Of a DNA stretch of 64,000 bases, positions 28,101 to 36,309 are shown one piece after another. The position numbers and the translations under genes were made by a program. Every line of letters starts with the position of its first letter. The first letter of the stretch is position 1. The stretch comes from GCA-2794515 sp033763335 (GTDB taxonomy: Bacteria > Chloroflexota > Anaerolineae > Aggregatilineales > Phototrophicaceae), in contig JANRKU010000091.1 in NCBI GenBank assembly GCA_033763335.1, positions 1-64,000 on the forward strand. The letters are read 5' to 3'. The notes beneath the pieces are model-generated. The model was not told the origin of the DNA. It was given only the letters and a program-made list of their open reading frames with translations, and made no database searches.

Positions 28101-28772
28101 ACCCGCATTAAAGCCAAACCAACCAAACCATAAAATCATGACACCCAATGTTGCCAGTGGCACATCTGCGCCCGGAATTTTTTGTGGGGGTTTGCCTTTT
28201 GGGAATCTGCCTGTACGTGCGCCCAAAACCAATAATACTGCCAGTGAAATCCAGCCACCCACACTATGCACAACCGATGACCCAGCAAAATCTACGAAGC
28301 CCAATTGCCCAAGCCAGCCACCACGTTCACCGATATTGAGACCATTCCATACCCAATGTCCAAAAACGGGATAGGTGATGGCAGAACCAACCACGGCTAA
28401 AAATAAATATCCCCCAAAGCGCATCCGTTCCGCAATTGCACCCGCAAGGATGGTCACAGCCGTCCCACAAAACATTACCTGAAAAAAGAAAAAAGCGATG
28501 GTCTCTGGTGGGGCGCTGGTGAGGTCTATGCCAAATTCACTCACCCCAAACAGGCTATTACCCGATAACCCAAACATGATGCCATAGCCGACCAGCCAAA
28601 AGAACACAGTCGTAACGCCAAAATCGGCTAAATTTTTGATAGCGACATTGATATTATTTTTTTTGCGGGTGAGTCCTGCTTCTAGGCATAAAAAACCCGC
28701 TTGCATGAGGAAAACAAGGCAAGCGGCAAAGAGTAACCAAACCGTATTGATAGCGACAGTCGGATTTTCCAT
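25101..28772 (-). CDS. Ammonium transporter-hybrid histidine kinase fusion
   Basis: 1223 aa. Residues 1-400 form a complete Amt/Mep channel: F-gate region AFFFFQVMFCGTAVTI, GHWVWNG, D-F-AGSSVVHSVGG with the first pore His, and VGAIPVHLAAGIWG with the second. A HAMP-like linker (about 410-445), two PAS domains (about 445-565 and 575-690), a HisKA domain with H721 (MSHELRTPLN), a HATPase domain with DTGIGMS and GTGLGLTI, and two receivers with D1017 and D1141 follow. Such fusions are known as Amt sensors that report extracellular ammonium. The pore residues look intact, so transport or binding is plausible. The second receiver lacks the usual KP after its Lys (LMKSAY). It lies between two single-receiver regulators, 27 and 9 bp away. 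Confidence 0.95.
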   Translation of the reverse strand: MENPTVAINTVWLLFAACLVFLMQAGFLCLEAGLTRKKNNINVAIKNLADFGVTTVFFWLVGYGIMFGLSGNSLFGVSEFGIDLTSAPPETIAFFFFQVMFCGTAVTILAGAIAERMRFGGYLFLAVVGSAITYPVFGHWVWNGLNIGERGGWLGQLGFVDFAGSSVVHSVGGWISLAVLLVLGARTGRFPKGKPPQKIPGADVPLATLGVMILWFGWFGFNAGSTLGMNDQVPRVMVNTVIASSFGMTGALVIGWLIRKRAEIDLVLNGTLAGAVAITANCHAVSTFSAAIIGVIGAIVMLSADALLIRLKIDDAVGAIPVHLAAGIWGTLAVGIFGDPALLGTGLSRGDQIIAQLIGIVACFLWTFGISFILTIITNRFYPLRVSAEDEHIGLNVSEHGATNELLDLFNVMEEQSQTGDMSLRVPVEPFTEVGQIATRYNMVMGALEEAIQRTEAIVRTAMDGIVTFSKDALHILTINPAAEMIFGYQKNQLAGSAVYQLISPPEGISPDTYMKSVLNDLIRAESYSEMYGRRSDGSIFPLEVIITEVQAGDTTFLTGTFRDITERRLAEEKIKQSETRFRDLFEKSPDPVFVEDEHGNILDVNEAACLLHGMTKEELIGINVIELVPPEKRQNVEIDFFDVSENKNFVLESLSYTKDGIAIPVEIRASQIQYGNRPATLLHVRDITARKEYEAALNDAKEVAETANRAKSAFLANMSHELRTPLNAIIGYSEMLTEDAEDFGYEDIVPDLNKIQSAGSHLLDLINNILDLSKIEAGRMELYLEEFDVSAMLDNVASTISPLMDKNNNRFSLQISENVGIARADITKTRQTLFNLLSNAAKFTENGTIALLVNVEERDGKDFLVFRVKDTGIGMSPDQLRSVFAEFTQADASTTRKYGGTGLGLTISKRFCQMMGGDIIVESELTIGTTFIAYFPVIVVDNTKAPEAQLAPKISTTLSADTQSGGLVLVIDDDPTVRDLIVRSLAKEGFSVGVATNGAEGLRIARELKPDAITLDVMMQGMDGWSVLEQLKADPDLMHIPVVMISIVDDRTRGFALGAAGYLTKPIDRQKMVDTLKVFRKKSATPSVFGQILVIDDDPNQRDMVTRTLQKEGWMVEEAQNGLEGLKKLDTFAPDLILLDLMMPEMDGFQFLTELQKTEEGRSIPVVVVTAKDLTSEDREQLHGVVEEILMKSAYERESLLNKISQLINAQIQKYDDDEREG

Positions 28773-28799
28773 AGAGTCGTTTCCTTTAACAAGATGAGA

Positions 28800-29327
28800 T
28801 TACAAGGCTTTGGCGTTATCTATAATGCGTTGCAAAACCGCTTTTTGTGAATCATTCACCGCCCCTGCCGCCCCATTAAACAACGATTCGGCATCGGCAA
28901 TGATAGAATATATCAGGCTATCACTCGATACTGTTCCGCTAAAACGGCGATATTTATCGAGGGTAGCACTCACACGGGCTTTTAATAACACAGGATTAAA
29001 GGGCTTAAATAAATAATCTTCTGCGCCTAGTTCAATGCACCGCACCACACTATCGAGGTCATCTACGGCAGAAATCATAATAATCGGAATTTGACGCAAG
29101 GCAGAATCGGCTTTCGCCGTCTCTAGCACTTCATAGCCATTCATTTTGGGCATCATAATATCGAGCATGACCAAATCATAGCGAAAAGTACGCATCATCT
29201 CTAAACAACGCTCACCATTTTCTGCCATTTCAACGTTATAGCTTAATTTTTGTAACCGCCGAGACAGCATATCACGATTCATCTCATTGTCATCCACCAC
29301 AAGGATATGTGCTGGTTCGTCAGACAT
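28800..29327 (-). CDS. Response regulator with short C-terminal extension
   Basis: 175 aa. The receiver (5-125) has D12/D13, phospho-acceptor D56 (LVMLDIMMPKMNG), S in MISAVDD and K in LFKPF. The remaining ~50 residues (RFSGTVSSDSLIYSIIADAES...) are helical and match no output domain I recognise. First gene of the minus-strand signalling cluster; the Amt-kinase starts 27 bp after its stop. It probably receives phosphate from that kinase. Confidence 0.9.
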   Translation of the reverse strand: MSDEPAHILVVDDNEMNRDMLSRRLQKLSYNVEMAENGERCLEMMRTFRYDLVMLDIMMPKMNGYEVLETAKADSALRQIPIIMISAVDDLDSVVRCIELGAEDYLFKPFNPVLLKARVSATLDKYRRFSGTVSSDSLIYSIIADAESLFNGAAGAVNDSQKAVLQRIIDNAKAL

Positions 29328-29455
29328 ATCAAAACTCCTAAATTTTAGTTACTTCACACCTGATTACACACATTAAAGATACACCAAATTGTTAATTTAC
29401 GCCTCTTTTTTTTACAAGTTTATGCAAGTTTTATCATAATAAAGTCGTCATGGAG

Positions 29456-29464
29456 TGTTATAAT
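29456..29464 (+). promoter_or_regulatory. Extended -10 promoter of the HIT gene
   Basis: TGTTATAAT at 29456-29464 is a perfect extended -10. No good -35 stands 17 bp upstream, as expected for this class; an alternative TTTACA-18-CATAAT pair lies at 29411-29440. Confidence 0.5.
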
Positions 29465-29499
29465 GAAAAATATTAACTCAAACACATGAGGAGTGATTT

Positions 29500-29853
29500 A
29501 TGACCACTATTTTTTCCAAAATTATTGCCAAAGAAATCCCTGCGACGATTGTCTATCAAGATGAGCATGTCACTGCCTTTAAGGATATTCATCCACAAGC
29601 CCCTGTGCATGTTCTCATTGTCCCCAACAAAGAAATCCCCACCGCCGATGATGTAGAAGAAGGCGACGAACTCATGTTGGGGCGCATGTTCATCGCCGCA
29701 AAAAAAGTGGCGCGGGAGATGGGTATTGGTGAGAGTGGCTATCGGCTGATTGTGAATTGCAAAGATGACGGCTTACAAGAGGTCTATCACTTGCACATGC
29801 ACTTGGTCGGTGGCAGAAATTTGGGGCGGATGTTGAAAAAGGTTGAGGAATAG
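29500..29853 (+). CDS. HIT family (HINT-like) nucleotide hydrolase
   Basis: 117-aa purine nucleoside phosphoramidase-type protein. Starts TIFSKIIAKEIPATIVYQDE, the HINT signature N-terminus, and ends with the histidine triad HLHMHLVGGR near residues 99-108. It hydrolyses AMP-linked amides or acts as a sulfur-from-AMP hydrolase. GAGGAG ribosome site precedes the ATG, and the gene appears monocistronic. Confidence 0.95.
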   Translation: MTTIFSKIIAKEIPATIVYQDEHVTAFKDIHPQAPVHVLIVPNKEIPTADDVEEGDELMLGRMFIAAKKVAREMGIGESGYRLIVNCKDDGLQEVYHLHMHLVGGRNLGRMLKKVEE

Positions 29854-29874
29854 AAATAGAGTGGCATGGGTGTG

Positions 29875-30075
29875 TAAGGGCGCAACATGTATTACAAATT
29901 AACAACAAAATTATTGTTTTTACCTCACCCCCCTGCCCCCTCTCCAAATTGGAGAGGGGGTGAAAACCATTTTACAGGTCGGTTTAAGTCCCCTCGCCAG
30001 ACTGGAGAGGAGATTTAGGGGTGAGGTCAATTTCTTAAGTTGCAGTATATGGAGCGCAACATGGTACGCCCTTAC
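29875..30075. repeat. Palindrome split by a 164-bp nested inverted-repeat insert
   Basis: The left half TAAGGGCGCAACATG (29875-29889) and right part GCGCAACATGGTACGCCCTTA (from 30054) share the 10-bp sequence GCGCAACATG (29880-29889 and 30054-30063). Removing 29890-30063 restores a 26-bp near-palindrome of the dispersed family. The insert (29890-30053) contains nested inverted repeats: ACCTCACCCC (29922-29931) with GGGGTGAGGT (30018-30027), and CCCCCTCTCCAA with TTGGAGAGGGGG (29936-29960). It encodes no protein. This looks like a MITE-like element with a 10-bp target duplication. Confidence 0.6.
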
Positions 30076-30083
30076 AGATAAAA

Positions 30084-31130
30084 TTAATTACTTGGAGTTG
30101 CTTCTGCTGTGGTTTCTTCTGTAACTTCTGGCACAACCACTTCGGTGGTCGCCTCTGGTGTCATTTCTGGGGTTGCTTCAACAACAGGGGTTACTTCTGG
30201 CGTTACTTCCGATGTAGATTCAACCACTGGGGTCGTCTCTGGTACAGTATTGGTTTCTGGTGTTTCAGTCGCTAATGGGACAGCAATCCGACCAGTACCT
30301 TGATAGCTTTGTTGCACGGCTTGGCTAAACGCATTGCGGTCTGTTAGCCCACCTGTGTATTCAATCCCATTGATATAGGTGCGGGGTGTGCCTGTAATAC
30401 CGCGTTGGAGGCGTAAATCTTGGGCGCGATTATATAGGTCTTGAATTTTGCCACTGGCAATACACCCACGGAACGCACCACCATCTAAACCGAGTGCATC
30501 TGCCCCAGAGAACATGCGATTTTGCCCAAAGGCTTGATTGGCAAAGGTCTCTTGCCATGAAAACAAGATGTCACCAAATTCAAAGAATTTGCCTTGTTCC
30601 GCCGCGCATAATGCCCCGCGTGCCGCGCCATTCCCATTGGGGATTTCGCCATTTTCTTGGGGGATAATGGTATAGGACATAATACCTTGTTTGATGAGGT
30701 CAATCATGGTATCGGTCATAGCACTATGAAAATCTTTACAACTTGGGCAAGCAAAGCTGGTATACGAAACAACTTGCACAGGGGCATTGGGACTGCCTAA
30801 CATCGGCATTCCGTTTTCAATACTATAGGTTTGCGGAATCCCTGCATAGCGTGTCTCTGTGCCTTCTGGGATTGGTGCTTCTTGTGGCAAATTCACGACC
30901 AAAAATATCGCGCCTAAAATCGCCACCAAAACAACAACCCCAATTACAATCACGGTATTGCGTTGGCGACGTTCTTGTTGCTTGCGTTCTTCACGGCGTT
31001 CTTTGGTTGCACGCGGGCTAGTGCCAGTGATTACCGCAGGTGTGGATTTTGGGGTCGTAGTCGGTTGTGGAGTAACTACGGGCTTTTTACTCGTCTGTGA
31101 TGAACCCGATTTCTTTTTATTGTTAGCCAT
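30084..31130 (-). CDS. Membrane-anchored DsbA-like thiol oxidoreductase
   Basis: 348 aa. A basic cytosolic N-terminus (KERREERKQQERRQR) leads into one transmembrane helix (59-79). The extracytoplasmic thioredoxin fold has active site C128-P-S-C131 (SFACPSCKDFH), an inserted helical domain and cis-Pro loop TGTPRTYING, matching BdbD/DsbA-type disulfide oxidases or DsbG-like isomerases. The last ~55 residues are a Thr/Pro/Glu-rich tail (TPEVTPVVEATPEMTPEA), unusual for the family and resembling the lipoprotein linkers here. AGGAG ribosome site. No DsbB or VKOR partner is adjacent. Confidence 0.88.
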   Translation of the reverse strand: MANNKKKSGSSQTSKKPVVTPQPTTTPKSTPAVITGTSPRATKERREERKQQERRQRNTVIVIGVVVLVAILGAIFLVVNLPQEAPIPEGTETRYAGIPQTYSIENGMPMLGSPNAPVQVVSYTSFACPSCKDFHSAMTDTMIDLIKQGIMSYTIIPQENGEIPNGNGAARGALCAAEQGKFFEFGDILFSWQETFANQAFGQNRMFSGADALGLDGGAFRGCIASGKIQDLYNRAQDLRLQRGITGTPRTYINGIEYTGGLTDRNAFSQAVQQSYQGTGRIAVPLATETPETNTVPETTPVVESTSEVTPEVTPVVEATPEMTPEATTEVVVPEVTEETTAEATPSN

Positions 31131-31258
31131 TGGGCAAAAACTCCTAATGAATCGAAATAAAAATAGTGTTCAATGTTGTTATATCACTATTGAGTTTACC
31201 TAACGTTACGTAAAATTCAACATAAAAGTTTTTTATAATGATGGACTGGTATAGACAA

Positions 31259-31287
31259 ATGACACTTGTCCTGTTTTGCGGTACAAT
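31259..31287 (+). promoter_or_regulatory. Aconitase promoter
   Basis: ATGACA (31259-31264), 17-bp spacer, TACAAT (31282-31287), about 55 nt before the ATG. The same ATGACA-17 layout appears upstream of the response regulator at 3103. Confidence 0.5.
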
Positions 31288-31347
31288 AATCATGATTTGT
31301 CGTTGCAAATAGGTGTCCCACAACAATCACACAAGAGGTATAAATTT

Positions 31348-34059
31348 ATGAGCAACAAGTTAAATAGCTTTGGCGCTCGTTCCACTTTGACAGTGGGCGG
31401 TGATAAAGCGGTCATTTACCGACTCGATAGCCTTGTCAAGCAAGGCATAGGTCATGTGGATAAGCTCCCCTTCAGTATGCGTATCATGCTCGAAAATGCG
31501 CTCCGTCATTTGGATGGACGCGAAGTCTCTGAAACCGATGTCAACAACATCGCCAACTGGGATAACACCAAGCCAATGGACATTGAAATTCCCTTCAAGC
31601 CAGCCCGTGTCATTTTGCAAGACTTCACAGGGGTGGCATGTGTGGTAGATTTGGCGGCACTCCGTAGTGCTATGGTGCGAATGGGTGGCAATCCACAAAA
31701 AATTAACCCCATCGTCCCTGTAGATTTGGTCATTGACCACTCGGTGCAGGTAGATTCATTTGCCTTACGCGATTCGCTTCAAATCAACGCCCAATTTGAA
31801 TTTGAGCGCAACCTTGAGCGATATGAATTTTTACATTGGGGGCAAAAAGCCTTCAATAACTTTAAGGTTGTGCCACCCGCCACAGGCATTGTGCATCAGG
31901 TCAATTTGGAATATCTGGCAAAAGTGGTGTTATCATCCCAAGAAAATGGCGATAAAGTCTTATTCCCAGATACCCTCGTCGGCACAGACAGCCACACCAC
32001 CATGATTAATGGTTTGGGCGTGTTGGGATGGGGTGTCGGTGGTATCGAAGCCGAAGCCGCCATGCTAGGGCAACCCATTTATATGCTCATGCCCCAAGTG
32101 ATTGGTGTCAAACTCACAGGGACACTGCCACAAGGCGCAACTGCCACTGACCTCGTGTTGGTCATCACCCAATTGCTCCGTAAAAAGGGCGTGGTAGATA
32201 AATTTGTCGAATTTTATGGCGCTGGTGTATCCACCATGAGCCTGCCAGACCGCGCCACATTAGCGAATATGGCACCCGAATATGGCGCAACGATGGGCTT
32301 TTTCCCCGTAGATGACGAAACCCTCAGTTTCTTACGCCGTACAGGGCGCGATGAATCGCTCATCAAGTGGGTCGAAGCCTATCATAAGGAACAAGGGTTA
32401 TTCCGTACCGATTCCACTCCAGACCCCATCTTCAACGATACAGTAGAGCTAGACCTCAGCACCATTGAACCGAGCATGGCAGGTCCACAACGCCCACAAG
32501 ACCGTGTGGCGCTCCGTGAGATGAAAAGCCACTTCAAAAAAGTGTTGACTGCTCCATTAGGACCTCAAGGCTTTGCATTGCCAGAAGAAAAACTCAGCTC
32601 AAAGGGCATGGTTAAAGACAATGGTCATAGCACCGAAATTACACATGGCGCGGTAACAATTGCCGCCATCACCAGTTGCACCAATACCAGCAACCCATCG
32701 GTGATGATTGGTGCGGGGCTACTCGCCAAAAAAGCCGTACAACGCGGACTCACCAGCAAACCCTATGTCAAAACCAGCCTTGCACCAGGGTCTAAGGTGG
32801 TGACGGAATATTTGGATAAAGCAGGCTTAACCCCCTTCTTAGAGCAAATCGGATTCCATACCGTTGGTTATGGTTGTACCACCTGTATCGGCAATAGCGG
32901 ACCGATGCCAGAAAATGTCTCTAATGCCATTCATGAAGGTGATTTAGTCGCCGCCGCCGTCCTCAGTGGCAATCGCAATTTTGCGGGGCGCATCAACCCC
33001 GATGTCCGCGCCAATTACCTTGCCTCTCCCCCACTCGTTGTCGCCTATGCCCTTGCAGGGACGGTAGATATTGATTGGGAAACAGAGCCTATTGGCACAG
33101 ATAAAGAAGGCAAACCTGTTTTCTTGCGCGAAATTTGGCCCAGCCAAGATGAAGTGCTAGAAGTCGTGCAAAATTCACTCTCACCAGAAATGTTCAGAAG
33201 ACAATATGGCAATGTCTATGATGGCAACCCCATGTGGAACGAAATTCCCAGCAGTAGCGATGCCGTCTATAATTGGAGTGAAGATAGCACCTATATCCAA
33301 GAACCCCCCTTCTTTGTGGATATGTCGTTGGATGTCACCCCCATTCAACCTGTTAATGGCGCACGCGCATTGGCGCTTTTTGCCGATTCTGTGACCACCG
33401 ACCATATCTCCCCTGCTGGTGATATTGCAGAAAAAAGTCCTGCGGGGCAATTTCTTATCAATAAAGGTATCGTCAAACGCGATTTCAATACCTATGGGAC
33501 TCGGCGCGGAAATGACCGCATCATGACTCGTGGGACATTTGCCAATGTGCGCTTACGCAACTTCCTCGTCCCCAACAGCGAAGGTAATGTCACCTATTAC
33601 CTGCCAACAGGCGAAACCATGTCCATTTATGATGCCTCGATGAAATATCAAGCCGATAAGACCCCTCTGGTCATTTTGGCGGGCAAAGATTATGGCATGG
33701 GCAGTAGCCGTGATTGGGCGGCAAAAGGCACATTCTTACTCGGTGTGAAGGGTGTCATCGCAGAAAGTTTTGAGCGTATTCATCGTAGCAATTTGGTGAT
33801 GATGGGTGTTTTGCCGATGGTATTCAAAGCGGGCGAAGGTTGGCAATCATTGGGTCTGACAGGTCATGAATCCTTTGATATTATCGGACTTGATGACACC
33901 ATTCAACCCAAACAAGAATTGACTGTCCGCGCCACCGCAGAAGATGGCAAAGTGACAACATTCAATGTAATTGCGCGTTTGGATACCCCCATTGATGTGG
34001 AATATTATCGCAATGGTGGCATTTTGCAAACCGTGTTACGCGGATTTATGAAGCAATAA
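31348..34059 (+). CDS. acnA: Aconitate hydratase A
   Basis: TCA-cycle enzyme isomerising citrate and isocitrate through a [4Fe-4S] cluster; 903 aa, standard for AcnA/IRP-type aconitases. The cluster ligands are C444 (TSCTNTSNPSV), C510 and C513 (YGCTTCIGNSGP). Other signatures: LVGTDSHTTMINGLGVLGWGVGG, HSVQVDSF, DSVTTDHISPAG, and the swivel-domain GKDYGMGSSRDWAAKG. The start at 31348 follows AAGAGGT and begins MSNKLNSFGARSTL, the usual AcnA N-terminus; the frame extends 24 codons further upstream without a ribosome site. Monocistronic, ending at a dispersed palindrome. Confidence 0.97.
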   Translation: MSNKLNSFGARSTLTVGGDKAVIYRLDSLVKQGIGHVDKLPFSMRIMLENALRHLDGREVSETDVNNIANWDNTKPMDIEIPFKPARVILQDFTGVACVVDLAALRSAMVRMGGNPQKINPIVPVDLVIDHSVQVDSFALRDSLQINAQFEFERNLERYEFLHWGQKAFNNFKVVPPATGIVHQVNLEYLAKVVLSSQENGDKVLFPDTLVGTDSHTTMINGLGVLGWGVGGIEAEAAMLGQPIYMLMPQVIGVKLTGTLPQGATATDLVLVITQLLRKKGVVDKFVEFYGAGVSTMSLPDRATLANMAPEYGATMGFFPVDDETLSFLRRTGRDESLIKWVEAYHKEQGLFRTDSTPDPIFNDTVELDLSTIEPSMAGPQRPQDRVALREMKSHFKKVLTAPLGPQGFALPEEKLSSKGMVKDNGHSTEITHGAVTIAAITSCTNTSNPSVMIGAGLLAKKAVQRGLTSKPYVKTSLAPGSKVVTEYLDKAGLTPFLEQIGFHTVGYGCTTCIGNSGPMPENVSNAIHEGDLVAAAVLSGNRNFAGRINPDVRANYLASPPLVVAYALAGTVDIDWETEPIGTDKEGKPVFLREIWPSQDEVLEVVQNSLSPEMFRRQYGNVYDGNPMWNEIPSSSDAVYNWSEDSTYIQEPPFFVDMSLDVTPIQPVNGARALALFADSVTTDHISPAGDIAEKSPAGQFLINKGIVKRDFNTYGTRRGNDRIMTRGTFANVRLRNFLVPNSEGNVTYYLPTGETMSIYDASMKYQADKTPLVILAGKDYGMGSSRDWAAKGTFLLGVKGVIAESFERIHRSNLVMMGVLPMVFKAGEGWQSLGLTGHESFDIIGLDDTIQPKQELTVRATAEDGKVTTFNVIARLDTPIDVEYYRNGGILQTVLRGFMKQ

Positions 34060-34075
34060 AACTGTAATGTATCCT

Positions 34076-34096
34076 GGGCGAGGCAGTGCCTCGCCC
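34076..34096. repeat. Palindrome between convergent acnA and enoyl-CoA hydratase genes
   Basis: GGGCGAGGCA (34076-34085) and TGCCTCGCCC (34087-34096), one-base loop, followed by CCTAC. Lies between convergent stops at 34059 and 34129 and could terminate both. Confidence 0.75.
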
Positions 34097-34128
34097 CTAC
34101 AACCGATGCCGTTCCGTTTTATGAGGCA

Positions 34129-34926
34129 TTATTCACCCTTAAAAACGGGTGGGCGTTTTTCGATAAATGCCGATACCCCTTCGACAAAATCGTGTGTTTT
34201 GAATGTCGCCCCTTGCAACAATGCCTCGTAATCGAGTGCATCACCCAATGGGCGTTCATAAGCACGATAAATTGCTCGTTTGGTGAGTCCAACTGCTTTG
34301 GTGGGCATAGTCGCCAATTTTTCTGCGAGGGCAATGGCTTCTGGCATGAGGGCATCATGCGCCACAACCTTATTCACAATCCCCAACGACAAGGCATCTG
34401 CCGATGACACACGATTTTTGGCATCTGCTAGTAGTGCCAATTCCAATGCCTTTCCCACCCCAACCAATTGTTGCAAGAAATAGGTCAAGCCACCATCTGG
34501 TACTAACCCAATATTGGCAAAGGCGGCAAAGACAAAGCTGGCATTTTCTGAGGCAAGCCGATAATCACTCATCAGCGCAATACTCGCACCCGCACCCGCC
34601 GCCACACCATTTACAGCGCATACAATCGGCTTTTCGAGTCCACGCATCAATTGTGCGAGGGTATTCAATCCATTCCGCAGGGCGCTGGTGATGTCTACAG
34701 TGGCGAGTGCGCCGTGTAATTCGATTAAATCTGCCCCACTGCTAAATCCCTTGCCATTGCCTGTAATCAGCACCGCACGGACAGATTTATCTTTCCCCGC
34801 CTCTTTGAAACCTGCCTTGAGGTCTTCTAATGTCCCCAAACTGAGCGAATTATAGGTATCTGGACGGTTGAGGGTGATGGTCGCAACAGCATTTTTAACA
34901 TCGTACAAAATATTTTCGTAAGGCAT
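34129..34926 (-). CDS. Enoyl-CoA hydratase/isomerase family protein
   Basis: 265-aa crotonase-fold enzyme. Start 34926 follows AGGAG by 8 nt and gives the usual N-terminus MPYENILYDVKNAVATITLNRP. Oxyanion-hole motifs are GNGKGFSSGADL and VNGVAAGAGASIALMSDYRLA. The region after it (FAAFANIGLVPDGGLTYFL) resembles PaaG-type 2-(1,2-epoxyphenylacetyl)-CoA isomerases: a D in PDGG rather than the two-Glu hydratase pair. So isomerase/hydratase activity in fatty-acid or phenylacetate degradation is likely, exact substrate unknown. No beta-oxidation partner is adjacent. Confidence 0.88.
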   Translation of the reverse strand: MPYENILYDVKNAVATITLNRPDTYNSLSLGTLEDLKAGFKEAGKDKSVRAVLITGNGKGFSSGADLIELHGALATVDITSALRNGLNTLAQLMRGLEKPIVCAVNGVAAGAGASIALMSDYRLASENASFVFAAFANIGLVPDGGLTYFLQQLVGVGKALELALLADAKNRVSSADALSLGIVNKVVAHDALMPEAIALAEKLATMPTKAVGLTKRAIYRAYERPLGDALDYEALLQGATFKTHDFVEGVSAFIEKRPPVFKGE

Positions 34927-34990
34927 TATTTGTCTCCTAAATATGTTTTGATTTATTATGGATTGGTATCGAAAATTGCCGTGTCTGTAG

Positions 34991-35010
34991 GGGCTTGCCA
35001 TGGCAAGCCC
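34991..35010. repeat. 20-bp perfect palindrome flanked by GTAG and TTAC
   Basis: GGGCTTGCCA (34991-35000) followed directly by TGGCAAGCCC (35001-35010), in the gap upstream of the enoyl-CoA hydratase and downstream of the fasciclin gene. Member of the dispersed family. Confidence 0.8.
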
Positions 35011-35045
35011 TTACTATAGTGACACGTTTTTTTATGTCTATGCGT

Positions 35046-36137
35046 TTATCCTTCAGATTCCGATTCCGCCAGAGCGTCCAACACGGCTTGGGGCAACAAC
35101 ACATTATTCAGGTTATGGATAACCCCATTGGTCGCATCCAAATCGGCAACGGTAATGCGTACCACTTCATTTAGCACAAGGCGGTCATTGCCATCTATTG
35201 CTACGCGGATAGATTCGACAAATGTGCCATTATCAAACAGGGTCTCTACTGTTTCTTCTTCTGCGGCAAGTTCACGCAAATCATCAGAGGTCACAGCCCC
35301 TTCAATCAGGTGATAGAGCAGAATTTGTTCTAACAATTCGGGTGTTTCGAGTGCTTCATCTAAGGTGATACCCAATGAGAAGAACAAGTTATCAAAAGCT
35401 GAATTGGTGGGTGCAAGCAAAGTATAGGCATCTTCCCCGTTAAGCAATTCGATGGTCTCTGGACTCACTGCGGAGACAATTTCGACCAATGTGCTATACA
35501 AGGGGTCTGCGGTTAATCGTCCTGCAATCGTATTGCCTGTGGGGAATACACTAGGGGTCGCTACAGGGGTACGGGTTTCACGAGGGGTAGTGACTGTTAT
35601 TCCACTAAGGGCGGCAAGACGGTCTTCCATACCATAAGGATAAATCATGTCTGCAACGGTGTGTAAAACACCATTCGAGGCGAATGTATCAAATGGAAAT
35701 GCAACTCGTGATACCCCATTGAGGCGAATGGTGCCATTATCCAACACAATTGCCATCGCGGTATTTTCGAGCAAGGTGTTGATGATTCGCCCATCTAATC
35801 CGATGAGGGTTGTGGATGATTGTGTGCCATCCAACATATGATAGAGCAATAATTCGGTGAGCAATTCGGTATCTGCGAGCAACGCATCTACGGAATAATC
35901 AAAAACACCTGCCAAGTTCAAAAAGGCTTGGTTGGTCGGGGCAAAAACAGTCGTTGCGCCCGCGCTTGATAAGCGTTCTGCCACAACAGGGTCGGCGGCG
36001 GCGATAGCATCGGCAAGGGTAGAATAACGGCTCTCTTGGTTAATGATGTCGAGCAATGTCGGGGATTGTGCAGTGACGGCTGAACCTATCAGCACCATCA
36101 TGACCATAGCCACAAGCAAAAAAATAGAACGGCGCAT
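35046..36137 (-). CDS. Secreted protein with two fasciclin (FAS1) domains
   Basis: 363 aa with a Sec signal (FLLVAMVMMVLIGSAVTA). Two FAS1 domains, about 25-165 and 200-355, each have the H1 motif (TTVFAPTNQAFLNL; YTLLAPTNSAFDNL) and the YH motif (LLLYHMLDG; ILLYHLIEG), and each ends with ATNGVIHNLNNVLLP or SNGVLHTVADMIYP. FAS1 domains mediate cell adhesion or polysaccharide binding outside the cell. No lipobox or LPXTG is present, so it is probably released or loosely bound. GAGGAGG ribosome site; see the promoter at 36175. Confidence 0.95.
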   Translation of the reverse strand: MRRSIFLLVAMVMMVLIGSAVTAQSPTLLDIINQESRYSTLADAIAAADPVVAERLSSAGATTVFAPTNQAFLNLAGVFDYSVDALLADTELLTELLLYHMLDGTQSSTTLIGLDGRIINTLLENTAMAIVLDNGTIRLNGVSRVAFPFDTFASNGVLHTVADMIYPYGMEDRLAALSGITVTTPRETRTPVATPSVFPTGNTIAGRLTADPLYSTLVEIVSAVSPETIELLNGEDAYTLLAPTNSAFDNLFFSLGITLDEALETPELLEQILLYHLIEGAVTSDDLRELAAEEETVETLFDNGTFVESIRVAIDGNDRLVLNEVVRITVADLDATNGVIHNLNNVLLPQAVLDALAESESEG

Positions 36138-36174
36138 AAAAGCCTCCTCAAAATCGTCTGTAAAATCGCCTAGC

Positions 36175-36183
36175 AGTATATCA
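36175..36183 (-). promoter_or_regulatory. Extended -10 promoter of the fasciclin gene
   Basis: On the minus strand TGATATACT, a TGn extended -10, lies about 40 nt before the start codon, with no clear -35. Confidence 0.45.
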
Positions 36184-36260
36184 CACGGGATAAATTCATC
36201 CTATGCTAACGTGAAATTGGGGTGATTGTAATGTGATAATCGTATGCTTGTCGTATGTAA

Positions 36261-36280
36261 GGGCGCAAGATGTTGCGCCC
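36261..36280. repeat. Dispersed palindrome upstream of the STAS-like gene
   Basis: GGGCGCAA (36261-36268) and TTGCGCCC (36273-36280) with GATG between; flanked by GTAA and ATAA. It lies in the 5' region of the gene at 36310, so it may form an RNA hairpin in the leader. Confidence 0.75.
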
Positions 36281-36309
36281 ATAAAAAATATATTAAGGGA
36301 TTATTGACT

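Noticed and set aside
27637..28374. 245-codon plus-strand frame
   Set aside because: Antisense to the Amt domain; hydrophobic codons on one strand open the other. Domain evidence on the minus strand is decisive.
30109..30303. Plus-strand Val/Ser-rich frame
   Set aside because: Antisense shadow of the DsbA-like protein's Thr/Pro/Glu tail.
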